Counted from the first letter of the stretch, positions 46,853 to 56,806 are shown. The stretch: 64,000 bases of DNA from Phymorhynchus buccinoides (GCA_017654935.2 CM065690.1:1-64000); one strand, 5' to 3'. The notes: a model not told the origin generated them from the letters alone. Made by a program: numbers and translations.

Positions 46853-47233
46853 CCATATTTTACGGACTATTAAGGCGATACTTTTTTTCATGACTAAGAA
46901 AATGTAGTAATAACAAAATCCTAATTGTGTGTCACATTTTAAAGGGGTGCGCTTAATAATCCGATGGCTTAGAGCCACACTCGACTATCTCTAGATAGTC
47001 TATTAACTTATTATTGACCTTATTGCCAATACTAACAACTGGTACCCAAAAAAGACTGCAGAAATATACACAGCATAATCCCCATTATATATTAATTGCA
47101 AGCTTGCTTAATGCAAGCTCTTAGTTTTTGCAATAAGGTCACTAATAGGTCAATCGACTATCTAGAGATAGTTGACTTTGGCTCCTAGCCATCGAATCAG
47201 GTACGCTTTGTAGTTGTAGTCCGTAAAATATGG
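46853..47233. mobile_element. Foldback MITE nested in the ISL2EU element
   Basis: Perfect 17-bp terminal inverted repeats (CCATATTTTACGGACTA) flanked by TA on both sides (46851-46852, 47234-47235). The arms continue to match inward: GATGGCT..GAGCC, then CGACTATCTCTAGATAGT and GACCTTATTGC at about 46961-47027, mirrored at 47131-47194. There is no coding capacity. The TIR is close to a widespread pogo/Tc1-mariner-like MITE end. It lies between the 3' ends of the two transposon genes. Confidence 0.85.
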
Positions 47234-47235
47234 TA

Positions 47236-48304
47236 CATTACATGAAATCAACATTAAAATAGTCGGTTCATACATGACATTCTTCACTAACAAAACACTG
47301 AAAATGAAATGGTTGATTCATTACATTCTTTACTAACAGATCACACTTCACAATCTTAACACTAAACATACACTTCATTTTTTTTCATACACCTTTCCAC
47401 TTGCTGTACTTCAATGTACTTGACACAATGTTTTCTCAGTTCTTTCTATCTCTCTCTCTTTTCATATCCGTTAGAACCTTTTTTGGTAATTGTGTCATTT
47501 TTTTCAATGGCAAACCATAATAGAAATTCCTCATTTTTCTAATATTTTTGTCAAAATTGACTCAAATGTATTCAGGTCAAAGTACAATAAATCAATTGCA
47601 ATTCTGTAATTGACCAGTGTAGTACATGTACATGTTAAAGATAACATTCTTCATTCATCCACAAACATAATTCATCCTTTCACCAACAAAATTCAGACAC
47701 AACATATTAATATATACTCTGTACTTTCAGCACTCTGCCTGAAACCTTTGGTTTTGGGGGAGGGAGACACTAACATTGATTTTCTTAATGTGTTCATCTT
47801 TATTTTTTCATGCATTGTTATGTATGTGGGTGTGAGAGAAGGAATTGTGGAAACTGGAATGGAGGGGTAAAAGAGGGAACTAAAAAATGTTAGCCTCCAG
47901 AAGAATCACTGCTGAGTAAGTTTGGTGGAGCTGTAGGAGCTTGTTTTTTCTTTTTCCTTCCCAGGCCATATGACCATAACGGAGTTGACATATATTATCA
48001 AGTTAGGTTTTCAGCTTTTACTGGTTTCCCTGCTGCCTTTAGCAGACACATTCATATTTTGGCTGAGCTCATTATAGGAGAAAATAAATAACCAAAACCA
48101 AAAATACAACCACCAAAAAGGGACACCTTGAAACAGAAGCAACACATGCAAGTGAAAAATTGAGTCGTGGCCCTAGCATGAAATTGCAAAATGTCATGGT
48201 TTTGTTACATTACAATGTTTCACACTAAAAGATGCTTTTGTTACACACTACCGTGCAGAACTGCAAAAGAGCAGCTATCAGAAAAGGATGTAGAATCAAG
48301 GTAG
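47236..48304. other. Convergent intergenic DNA of the transposon
   Basis: AT-rich spacer between the two genes with no supported gene. It should contain the 3' untranslated regions of both transcripts. Confidence 0.5.
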
Positions 48305-49551
48305 TTACCTTTTATACACAATTCCTTCACCTAAATTGGTCAGGGCTGCACATACAGTTATGATTTTGTCACATGATGCTAAAGTAGACTCAAGACTTTC
48401 ATCTTTTAAACTTTGGACGCAGCGCAGGGGCAATGGGCCTGTCAGAATGTTGAATCGATTCTTGAGAAGACCAATGACGCGTTCAATGTGAATTCTCACA
48501 GAAGAAATTTTTCGTGAGTTTTCTACATCTTTTGCCGACAGCTGCTTTTTTCCTTTTGTAAAAGCTGGTGTGATCAATTCTGCACAACAGTGTACAGCAA
48601 AGTCATCTTTAAGTGTGAAACCTCGGTCAGCAAGAATTTGATCTTGTGGCATGTGATAATTTGGACTTGTAAAGCCAGAATCTCGCACAATTTTCACATC
48701 AGATGCCCTTCCCCCCCATGCACTTGATAAAAAATTTATTGCTCCAAGCGGGGAGCAAGAAATTAGAAATTTCATTGTGCAATGCTTTTTGTATGAACTG
48801 TAGCACTGTGCACGGGCCTTCAGGTTCTTTGGGGCATCAATGAAAATTTCAAAACAGTCGATGATCGAAGTGAGTCTTGGGAATTTTGCCTTGAAGACAG
48901 GTGGTAAATTTTTGGAGACAGTCTCTCGATCAGGCCATTTAACTAGAAACCCTATCTTGGCATACATCATATCCACCCATTTCCAAAAGTTGTCATTCAA
49001 CGTGGATTTTGGAACTCCCTTCAAATGCGCCAAACATTCAAATGAGATATTATGTCTCAATCTGATCAGAGTCAGGAAAAATTGATCTTTCAAAGGCATA
49101 CTGGCTTTGTTACAATTTTTGCTTGGGAAAAGGGTGCTCAAGAAAAGAAAAATTTTCATGAAAACATCCCATGAAATGCCTGTCATCATCTGACAGGCTT
49201 CATTGTTGCCCTCAACAGATAATGGGGACAGAGTGGATGCTTCCAGAATTTTTTCCAACTCGGCAACCCTTTCCAAAGCCTGGTCTCTCTCCTTTCTGAG
49301 GTTGTCAATTTCTGCAAACAGTTGCCGCCTTTCAGAATCCTGCAAGGGGAAATCCATCGAGCAGGATGGTCCTTCGAGGTTGTCTGCAGTAGGACTCGAA
49401 GAATTTTCAATGTCAAGTATATGTTCAATGGGCAACCCAGTATCCATTTCCACGTTTCCATCAGGAGAAGTATTATCCTCTGGAGATATGCTGCTGAAGG
49501 CCAACCTCTTCTTTGCCCCACTCTTCTTCACATCTGGCTGATTCTCCTTCA
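48305..49551 (-). CDS. ISL2EU transposase, exon 3 (coiled coil, HTH, DDE domain)
   Basis: Last exon, residues 115-529. The acceptor is TTTGTTGACAG at 49552, and the phase joins exon 2 to give Val-Lys-Glu. A Ser/Asp-rich linker is followed by a coiled coil (about 185-220, ERRQLFAEIDNLRKERD...). A helix-turn-helix region (about 265-310) contains LIRLRHNISFECLA. The DDE_Tnp_4/IS5-like catalytic core has D346 (IIDCFEI), D399 (GGRASDVKIVRDSG), D423 (ILADRGF) and E471 (HIERVIGLLKNRFNIL), all in the expected contexts. The enzyme should cut and join transposon ends in the nucleus. The frame is uninterrupted, so catalysis may be preserved. Confidence 0.9.
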
Positions 49552-50025
49552 CTGTCAACAAATACAGAAATCGCAATGACAATATTATCTCCAGCTATTT
49601 TCAGATGCGGTGGTGTCGGATGAGCTAAATGAGTCGGGGGGGGGGGGGGGGGGGGGGGGGGGGCGAGAGACAATGTAAACAAAAAAAGGAGGCAGGTGGT
49701 CATGTTACCTTAACTACAGTATTTGTTTTGCCTAATATCTATCATTAATTTGTGTCGCAAGTCATACATTAGCAAAACATTGAAACTAGAAGAGCTGAAA
49801 TTGCACTTGCATATATACTAAAACAGTTTTCGTAATTTTGACAAAGTGCAGGAGTCCCCCAACCCCTTCCCTCCCTTTAACTTACTTTGTTGACTTTAGG
49901 CCTAGCTTTGTTAGGGTTTTTTGTTTTTTGAGGATGCAGTAGCTATGATCTCATTCTATGTCAATTGGTCTGACACGGCCCTCAGCCAAGGTGGGATATG
50001 ACACTGATATAAAACACCACATCAC
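49552..50025 (-). other. Transposase intron 2
   Basis: A 474-bp intron with donor CAG|GTGATG at 50025 and acceptor at 49552. It contains a run of about 28 G at 49637-49664, probably of uncertain length. Confidence 0.8.
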
Positions 50026-50148
50026 CTGAAAGCCTGCTCCTCCTCCAGTGTCTTTCGTATCGATCCAATTTCTCTCCAGTTCTCACTTGCTTTGTTGGGA
50101 AGACTGAAGGGACGTAGTCAGGATGACATGGATCATTTACTTTTTGAC
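50026..50148 (-). CDS. ISL2EU transposase, exon 2
   Basis: A 123-nt exon (41 codons' worth, residues 74-114) between acceptor ATTTTATTCCAG and donor TCAG|GTGATG. It supplies the C-terminal part of the THAP module: HPDYVPSVF (82-90) corresponds to the conserved AVPTIF-like box that closes the THAP fold. A basic segment (RYERHWRRSR, 103-112) follows and could be a nuclear localisation or DNA-contact region. Confidence 0.85.
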
Positions 50149-50550
50149 CTGGAATAAAATAAAATAAAACGAATAATGTAATCTTGCAGATTTCATCAAT
50201 GCGTAACATGTCACTATCCAAAACCTTGAGATCTCTCTCACACACACACACACTCTCTCTCTCTCTTCATCTGAATATTAACGCTGAGCTATCCAACTGG
50301 ATGATTATACAGCATGGTATGCAGCAGGAAGAAAATGAAACGAAATAAAAGAAGCAACTGAAAAAGAACAACTAAAGTCTTAATACGCTTAGCATTAGTG
50401 TGGCTGCCGGACAGGCGCAAGGCTTTTCAGCCCCCATGCTCCAACTCAACCTAGTGCTGAATCAAGCCCACAGTCGCCAAACCAGAACAGCAATGCAATG
50501 GTGAATAAAGGAGAAGGAAGGGGGGGGGGGGTTCACACACACACACGCGT

Positions 50551-50771
50551 GTAGCAGTAAAAAAAAAGTCGCTCAGTCAAATAAATCGCCCGCTACTATT
50601 AGAGTGTGTATTTGCGACGACCAGAAATTTCACTTTTTCTGTACTTGAACCATTTACCTAACCCTAACCCTAGAAAAAAGTGAAATTTGTGGTTCATGCT
50701 CAATGTCGCAAATACACACTCTCATAGTAGCCGGGCGATTTACTTGACTGAGCGACTTTTTTGGCTGCGAC
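50551..50771. mobile_element. Foldback MITE with telomere-like loop
   Basis: About 60-bp arms (GTCGCTCAGTCAA..TAAATCGCCCG, then AGTGTGTATTTGCGAC) occur as near-perfect inverted repeats, followed by a second inner pair around AAATTTCACTTTTT. The loop contains TAACCCTAACCCTAG. No protein-coding potential. It is inserted in the transposase intron; the exact ends are blurred by adjoining A runs. Confidence 0.75.
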
Positions 50772-51069
50772 AACGCGCGCGTCTTTTGTTGCCAACATCG
50801 GGAGAGAATCTTCAATCCGATGATGGAGGTCGAGTCTCAACAGGAATTCTGTAGTTCTCCCCACCCCAGTCCAGAATTACGATTTTTATTTTGTTTACTG
50901 CATCCGATTTTTTTCCCTACTGTCCCCAAGTCAATCTAAATAGAATGTGTATTAGTTGATGTGTGCCTTCACTGTTCCTCTTTTTCTTTTCTCTTCCTTA
51001 TCCTTTTTTTCTCCCCTTCTCTTCTGCTTCTTTTTCTATGGTCACCCCCTAAAGTGTTTGCATCTACTT

Positions 51070-51111
51070 CTATAAAAAGAAGCTGGTCACCACCACAGAA
51101 GAAGAAAAGGC
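51070..51111. repeat. Short dispersed repeat (partner 59605-59641)
   Basis: CTATAAAAAGAAGCTG, then CACCACCACAGAAGAAGAA, recurs with few changes at 59605-59641. Possibly the 3' tail of a SINE with a GAA-rich end. Confidence 0.6.
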
Positions 51112-51221
51112 TATGCACACCACCCCATGCACCCCGACCCCTCCACACACACACATCCCACCCACGCACACACACCACCAGCCCACATACACACGACAAA
51201 TAGCATCTAACTTAGACCCAC

Positions 51222-51441
51222 CTGACAGAAAATGTTCAGAGCAGACGTAGGTGTACTTGGATTTGGGCGACCACGTTTTGTCTTTGTTGACAGTGTTGTC
51301 CGAGTTCTTGTCGACTCGTTTGATAGCAGTCAGCCATTTTTTTCTTCTTGCTGGCTCAGTTGGAAGAATATAAAACTTGCGGCCAGGATATTTCGATGAC
51401 TTGCTGGCTGTACAGCCTGGAACGCAACAATTTTTCGGCAT
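51222..51441 (-). CDS. ISL2EU transposase, exon 1 (THAP zinc finger)
   Basis: First exon, residues 1-73 plus one base. It encodes a THAP-type C2CH zinc finger: C5 and C10 (CCVPGC), the conserved Trp of KKWLTAI (W36), the Pro of ILPTEP, and C67 with H70 in VCSEHF. THAP domains bind specific DNA, here presumably the transposon ends. The start codon lies only about 28 bp inside the right subterminal repeat block TATCCCCCAAGC, so the promoter must overlap the transposon end. The three exons (220 + 123 + 1247 nt) give exactly 530 codons including stop. Confidence 0.9.
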
Positions 51442-51468
51442 GTCGGCTACACTGCTTCTACTGACTAT

Positions 51469-51518
51469 TATCCCCCAAGCTAAGATGGCGGACGGTTGCT
51501 AGTAATTGTCACGTGACA
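51469..51518 (-). promoter_or_regulatory. Right subterminal inverted repeat with YY1-like site and E-box
   Basis: Mirror image of the left block: TATCCCCCAAG (51469-51479), AAGATGGCGG (51482-51491, the full YY1 consensus core) and TCACGTGACA (51509-51518). It lies immediately upstream of the transposase start codon. Confidence 0.55.
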
Positions 51519-51588
51519 GTTAACCCGGATGTCCGACTGCGAGAATGGCGCTCGGCACTTCATGCCCGATTGAAACAGTGCCAGCATT

Positions 51589-52550
51589 TTTCATTCAAGA
51601 TGTTTGAGGAGTTGACAAAAAATTGGGATTCTTAAAGGCTTCTTGAATTTTAAAATGGATACACATAACTGACTTAAAATGCCCCCAAAGCCGAGAAAAA
51701 CAGAAAACCGAGGCCTATCAAACTTCGTCTACCATTTCCGGTTAAGTTTTATTGACAGTCTGAGCCGACAATGGGTGTTTGTGATTATTGCTGTTAAACT
51801 TCTAAGTCGCACACGTGTAAAAACCGATATCATCACATTTTATTTGAGCCATCTGTCTCATAAAATGCAAAATCTGAACTTACAGGCTTGCGTATTTTGT
51901 CCGGCATTACGCTTGAAAGTGGGTACATCACATCGTTTCAAACAACTTCGCTAGGCCTCACTGAATGCAGCGCGGGCGTGTGCGGCTAGGATCTGTTAGG
52001 TTCGTTTGGTTGACTTGTGGGGAAACGTGCTATAAATAGATTTTCGGTTACTGCCGTTGTATAGAAGGGAGATTATCCTGTCTTCTCATGGGTGAAACGT
52101 ATTTTTTTTTCAGCTTGGTTTTCGCTCAGTTACGGAAAGTGTGAAGAAAAAAGTTGATTTTTGTACACCGTTTTTTCTAACAGTAATAAATAATTTTGTG
52201 GTTTACATCAATGGAATCCTCAGTTTTTGCTGAAGAAGTAGATACCAAGTATAGCCGTATCCGATGTGCATCGCTTTCCCACAAAGCCGAGAAAACAGTG
52301 TGCCGAATGAGCTTATTTTAGAAACGCGACGTCGGCTGGCTCAAATTCATAAAAGTAGCTATATGTCTTGTAGTTGTTTTTAATTTGCTTGATTTTTATA
52401 GGCTTTCAACACACAAAAACAGACATTCGTCCAAAAGTTGAAACAATAAACTTTATTTCACAACAAATTTGAGACCAGTATAGCTGAGAACTGAGCAGTT
52501 GAAAATGATGAAAATCAGGGTTTGAGTCAAAATGATTGACGTCAAAGACG
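51589..52550. other. Intergenic, no assignable feature
   Basis: Flank outside the transposon. A short phrase (CAAAGCCGAGAAAA) occurs at both 51687 and 52281; no gene was recognised. Confidence 0.4.
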
Positions 52551-52564
52551 CGCTGTGCCGCTAG

Positions 52565-53040
52565 CTACTTACAGAACGCATAAAATACATAGCCCAAAAT
52601 TTCAAACGATTCTGTTCACTAGTTCACAAGATACAGCTGAACTTTTGGTAAAGGTCAAGATGTGCCACCCCCCCTACCTTTCTCGGTTAATTCTATTTTT
52701 CCGTTTTTGCCTTTCTTACCATACATAAAGCTGTATTTTAGGAACATTTTTAGCTAATAACCTTTTTGGAATACTAACCCTAGCCCTAACCCTAGCCCTA
52801 AACTTATACAAACTTCTTTGCACCATGTCCTCTCCACCCCCCACCCCCCAATAAACACACCACTTTCCACCCTTACAGAACGCATAAAATACATAGCCCA
52901 AAATTTGAAGCGATTCTGTTCACTAGTTCACGAGATACAGCTGAACTTTTATACAAACTTCCTTGTATCATGGTACACCACCACACAAAATTTGAAGTGA
53001 TTCTGTTCACTAGTTCACAAAATAAAGCTGGGGGAAATTA
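52565..53040. repeat. Modular repeat (about 80-100-bp units, inverted partner near 14 kb)
   Basis: The phrase ACAGAACGCATAAAATACAT then TTCTGTTCACTAGTTCAC appears near 52570 and 52876; GATTCTGTTCACTAGTTCAC recurs again near 52999. Between them, 52640-52805 is the inverted partner of 13990-14175, including (CCCTAA/G)n telomere-like DNA. Confidence 0.7.
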
Positions 53041-53149
53041 CATAGCCCAAAGAAAGAAATTTCGGTTTTCAAGGTCAAACTTCAAGGTCAAGGTCAGCAC
53101 GGTATTGATTAACGAAAGGAAGCTTTGTGACGACGCGTTTTGAAATAAC

Positions 53150-53183
53150 AACGCGTTTTGAAATAATTATTTCAAAACGCGTT
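53150..53183. repeat. 34-bp perfect palindrome
   Basis: Perfectly self-complementary around AATT with arms AACGCGTTTTGAAAT. Further half-copies of CGCGTTTTGAAATAA flank it. The same palindrome is at 60315-60348. Confidence 0.95.
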
Positions 53184-53275
53184 GAGTTTATTTCAAAACG
53201 CGTTTGTGTGTGTCGACACGTTTTGAAATAAAACAGCGATTTGAAATAAATTCACCATCTTTGTGTAGACCAATT

Positions 53276-53600
53276 CAGGACAAAAACCCACTGGACAAAA
53301 CACCACCCATGAAGGACAAAAACCCACTGGACAAAACACTACCCACGCAGGACAAAAGCCCACTGGACAAAACACCACCCATGAAGGACAAAAACCCACT
53401 GAACAAAACACTACCCATGCAGGACAAAAGCCCACCTGGACAAAACACCAAAAAGGCCCACCAGACAAAACACCACCCATGAAGGACAAAAGCCCACTGG
53501 ACAGAATCTCACCCATGTAGGACAAACACCCACCGGACAGAATACCACCTGTGTAGGACAAAAGCCCATCGGACAGAACACCAACCGTTTAGGACAAAGT
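53276..53600. repeat. 36-bp tandem array, copy 1
   Basis: About nine imperfect units of GGACAAAAACCCACTGGACA + AAACACCACCCATGAA. In copy 2 (60434-60760) the array stays open for about 195 codons as a 12-residue repeat (PLDKTPPMKDKN), because the period is a multiple of three. Confidence 0.9.
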
Positions 53601-53689
53601 GTGACCGAGACGAATGTTCATTCATTTCCGTTCAGCCCGTCGCTCGGTTCTTCCTGCCTTCTGCAAACACCTCTCTCTCTCTCTCTCTT

Positions 53690-54625
53690 CCTCGATCAGC
53701 ACACCCGGAAATTGTTCTTTCATGCGTACATCCAACCAGATATTGACTACGCTTCTACAACTTGGGATTTGGCTAGTAAGAACTGTTTAAAACCACTAGA
53801 AACTCTATAGACGTGCAATCAAAATTATACTACTTAAATCATCATCTCTGCAAACCACTGACTATAAAACATTAAGCATTCTCCCTTTCAGCTTAAGATG
53901 TTGTCTTAATAAGGCCGTGCTTATGTTTAAGATAATGAATAACCTGGTGCCTCCCTATCTCTGTGAAAAATTCCAAATCAGTAATGCTCGTAATAAAAGT
54001 AATATTCATTCCTCGTCCAAGAACAGATCTTTTCATGTCATCCCTAACATACTCAGGAGCAAAACTATGGAATGAGATGCCTGCATATATTAAAAACAAG
54101 AGCACCTTGGCGTCTTTCAAAAAATCATATAATAAATACTTATCAGTAATGTGTTTATAAATCACCTATATGTACGCCATGTTGTTTCCTCCGCATAATG
54201 TAAAAATGATTCCCTTCCAATATATAAATCACTTGCATCCAATGAATTTATGTTTAAACGCGGGAGGACAAATTATTTTATTTTATGCGTTTAAATTCTG
54301 ATATTTTCTTTCCCTATTCATTGGTAATTATTATTACCCTATTGAATGTCATGTTATGAGATAACATGTGGATACAAAATATGTGTGTGCGTGCGTGCGC
54401 ATGTGTGTATGTGTGCATATATATATATATATAATTTTTTTCTTATTTTTTTCTTGCATGTTTCTGATTTCTTTTGTCTGTTTTGATTGTAGTTTATTTG
54501 TGTGGTTGTTTATCGTTTAATTTATGTTTGCTTGCTTGCTTTGTACGAGGACCTGATGAAAAAAAGCCATATTTTGTGCTTATTTAGTTATCCTCAATAA
54601 ACATTCGAGTTTCATTCGAGTCTCT
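53690..54625 (+). pseudogene. LINE 3' end, copy 1 (reverse transcriptase C-terminus and 3' UTR)
   Basis: Across a few frame breaks the sequence reads FFHAYIQPDIDYASTTWD, a KPLETL segment, KAVLMFKIMNNLVPPYL and a final SSKNRSFHV...KTMEWD. This is the typical C-terminal part of CR1/Jockey-like reverse transcriptases. A ~450-bp AT-rich tail follows, ending AATAAACATTCGAGTTTCA then TTCGAG, the kind of short-repeat 3' terminus many such LINEs have. Upstream LINE sequence is missing, as expected of 5' truncation. Confidence 0.8.
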
Positions 54626-54629
54626 CTCT

Positions 54630-55143
54630 CTCCAGACTTGTGTAGGAGGTAAGCAGGTCTGTTTCTCTCTAGACTGCTCCAGACTTGTGTAGGAGGTAAG
54701 CAGGTCTGTTTCTATCTAGACTGCTCCAGACTTGTGTAGGAGGTAAACAGGTCTGTTTCTCTCTAGACTGCTCCAGACTTGTGTAGGAGGTAAACAGGTC
54801 TGTTTCTCTCTAGACTGCTCCAGACTTGTGTAGGAGGTAAACAGGTCTGTTTCTCTCTAGACTGCTCCAGACTTGTGTAGGAGGTAAACAGGTCTGTTTC
54901 TCTCTAGACTACTCCAGACTTGTGTAGGAGGTAAACAGGTCTGTTTCTCTCTAGACTACTCCAGACTTGTGTAGGAGGTAAACAGGTCTGTTTCTCTCTA
55001 GACTGCTCCAGACTTGTGTAGGAGGTAAGCAGGTCTGTTTCTCTCTAGACTACTCCAGACTTGTGTAGGAGGTAAACAGGTCTGTTTCTCTCTAGACTGC
55101 TCCAGACTTGTGTAGGAGGTAAGCAGGTCTGTTTCTCCCTCAG
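54630..55143. repeat. 47-bp minisatellite, copy 1
   Basis: About 11 units of 47 bp; the array is 514 bp, the same length as its partner. Each unit contains an acceptor-like CTGTTTCTCTCTAG and, 23 nt later, a donor-like AGGAG|GTAAAC or GTAAGC. The last unit runs into the real acceptor of the kinesin exon (TGTTTCTCCCTCAG at 55143). Confidence 0.9.
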
Positions 55144-55261
55144 AGACCTGCTGAACCCTGACAGTGGCAAGAAGCTGGACGTGAGGATGAAGGAGGAAGG
55201 GTGCTACCACGTGCCGGGACTTCTGACCAAGGCCGTCACCTCCCTGGAAGAGGTCAACAAG
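55144..55261 (+). CDS. Kinesin-14 (KIFC3-like) motor-domain exon, copy 1
   Basis: A 118-nt exon (1 base + 39 codons) between acceptor CTCCCTCAG and donor AACAAG|GTAACA. It encodes DLLNPDSGKKLDVRM, then YHVPGLLTKAVTSLEEVNK. This is the loop/strand region after the MEIYNE motif of the kinesin motor, and it most resembles the KIFC3 group of minus-end-directed kinesins (LYVPGL.., DINKV). Its start phase fits exactly the end phase of the MEIYNETI exon at 59655-59782, yet that exon is on the other strand. Identical in copy 2. Confidence 0.8.
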
Positions 55262-55722
55262 GTAACATTCTTTTTATTTATTGAAAGTAATGTTTTTTTT
55301 AATTGTTTTTATATATTTAAAGTAATGTTTTTTATTATGCTGGTTTGTTACGTAAAATATTGCAGAAAGCACATGAACGTATTATTACCGAAAGCTTACG
55401 GATTGAGGTATTTACATGCCACCTTTAAAAAAATAATACTATTACTGGTATTAGGCACACCTTATTATAACTAAAAAAAAATATAAAGCACGCCCCCAAA
55501 TGTTTTCGCAAAATTCAAATTTTATTGTTATACTTTCTTCTTTTTTCCCTCTTTTTCTTTGGTCAGTCACAATTGAATTTGGGGGTTTTATGTGCTGACA
55601 AATATTTGTGTGCAATTTCCTTCTCCAACTCTCTCTATACTAAGGTTTTGTTTTACATCCTCCCGGTCTTGAAAAGACCATAATGGGACATTTCTTATTT
55701 ATAAAGTTATAGGGGGGAAATA

Positions 55723-56420
55723 TTATTGATGGATGTTTTGCGTCGTGTATCGGCTTTCGCCATGTACGACGTAAATATTATTGTACGCTATAGCGTACAT
55801 GACGTGCACAAACACGTCAGAGTTTCTGACATTAAAATTCTGTGTATGGCTGCAAACATCATGAATCCAAGAAATGAAGTTTGTCCAAAATACCTGAGCA
55901 TGGTTACAAGTCCAGAAAAGATGGACTAAAGTTTCATCTTCTATGCCACAAAAAGTACATGTTTGAGAATTATAAATTTTACATAAGAACAGGTGTCTTT
56001 CAGTGGACAGGAGTATATGTAATACTCTCAACTGAAACCACCGCAGTTGACAATCAGAAGTAGTTTTGAAATGTTTTATGAATATTTTTTCCCCATTGCC
56101 TGTGGATATCGCTGTTGCCACTTTCTAACACTGGGTGGTATGGTATTACAGTCTGTCATACTCTGGTATATGGTTTTAGGAGGTGTAAATTTAATTAAAC
56201 CCCAAACCTTAGAATATTCATTAGCTTAGTTATTACATAATTCTAAATCTAAGGATTCTTGATATTTAGTCACAGCTCTAACTATGCCATTGTATACAAG
56301 AAAGTTAGTTGTAACCATAGGATATTTATTTTTAAAGCTATTAAAAGTTAAAAAAACCTTTCCCTCAGTGTCAACAAGATCTTTCAATCTTCAAATGGTT
56401 TGGTCACACCGTCTAATTAG
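55723..56420 (-). pseudogene. LINE reverse transcriptase C-terminus with zf-RVT motif
   Basis: Minus-strand reading across frame breaks gives a segment with VDTEGKVFLTFNSF and NKYPMVTTNFLVYNG. The region with QLRWFQLRVLHILL and the zinc-binding CTFCGIEDETLVHLFW-TC-H follows, the zf-RVT signature found at the end of L1/Tx1-like and related LINE proteins. The last 132 codons (56121-55723) are open. It differs from the LINE fragments at 53.7 and 60.9 kb. 55423-55722 has no gene. Confidence 0.75.
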
Positions 56421-56514
56421 ACTATTAGTGACTTGGAGGCTGTGCAATGCGTATAATACCACTTAAAAAAAAGAATAGAAAAAAGTGATGTCTCTGTGAC
56501 TAGAATATAGCAAC

Positions 56515-56582
56515 TGCCAAATATCTTTTCATTGAGGACCTCCAGTTGCCTGTTCAGGTCTCTATGGTGCTTTGCTGTTCAC

Positions 56583-56623
<41 letters not shown>

Positions 56624-56806
56624 TATAGCAACTGCCAAATACCTTTTCATTGAGGACCTCCAGTTGCCCATTCAGGTCTTTGGTGCTTTGCTGTTCACTA
56701 GAGAGAGAGAGAGAGAACGAATATAGCAACTGCCAAATACCTTTTCGTTGAGGACCTCCAGTTGGCTGTTCAGGACCTCCAGTTGCCTGGTGCTTTGCTG
56801 TTCACT
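56515..56806 (-). CDS. Three tandem copies of a coiled-coil mini-exon
   Basis: On the minus strand a ~110-bp unit occurs three times: (GA/CT)n, CTAG acceptor, a 55-64-nt coding-like segment (EQQSTKDLNGQLEVLNEK type), then AAAAG|GTATTTGG. Unit at 56795-56732: 64 nt, open, with an internal duplication (QLEVLNSQLEVLNEK). Unit at 56698-56644: 55 nt, open. Unit near 56588-56532: 57 nt, frameshifted, and its donor GT has become AT. The heptad-like Leu/Gln pattern suits a kinesin stalk or other coiled-coil protein; which gene they serve is unknown. Confidence 0.5.

Larger units (their letters stand above)
50149..51221 (-). other. Transposase intron 1
   Basis: A 1073-bp intron, donor CAG|GTGGGT at 51221. 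It holds a nested foldback MITE (50551-50771), a CA-rich stretch (51120-51195) and a short SINE-like tail sequence (51070-51111) repeated at 59605-59641. Confidence 0.8.
41415..51588. mobile_element. ISL2EU-type DNA transposon, apparently complete
   Basis: A ~10.2-kb unit with inverted terminal regions and two convergent intron-containing genes: a SWIM/YqaJ-exonuclease/PHD protein (plus) and a THAP/DDE transposase (minus). The pairing of a THAP-DDE transposase with a YqaJ-type exonuclease is, as I know it, the defining feature of the ISL2EU superfamily. The ends match as inverted repeats: AATGYTGGCACTG (from 41415; mirrored to 51588), CAGTCGG, TGTCACGTGA, CAACCG(T)TCCGCCAT and TTGGGGGATA (left 41534-41543, mirrored at 51469-51478). 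Spacing differs slightly between arms. The exact termini and target duplication (expected 2 bp) are not certain. Both genes have intact frames and consensus splice sites, so the copy may be young. Confidence 0.75.
52810..55422 (+). repeat. Large direct duplication, copy 1 (partner 59973-62781)
   Basis: About 2.6 kb nearly identical to 59973-62781. Contents in order: shared repeat modules, palindrome, 36-bp array, short (CT)n, LINE 3' end, 47-bp array, kinesin exon, and intron sequence up to TTTACATGCCAC. Differences are few substitutions plus a much shorter CT tract (about 20 versus about 80 bp) and lack of a ~150-bp insert present in copy 2. Confidence 0.95.

Noticed and set aside
50641..50690. 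TAACCCTAACCC as an interstitial telomere
   Set aside because: Only two to three units, located in the loop of a foldback MITE.
51070..51221. Extension of the THAP exon past 51222 as coding
   Set aside because: The open frame continues only by chance into CA-rich intron; the donor at 51221 joins perfectly to the HPDYVPSVF exon.
54630..55143. CRISPR-like look of regular repeats
   Set aside because: Units are contiguous 47-bp tandem copies with no unique spacers, in a eukaryotic intron.
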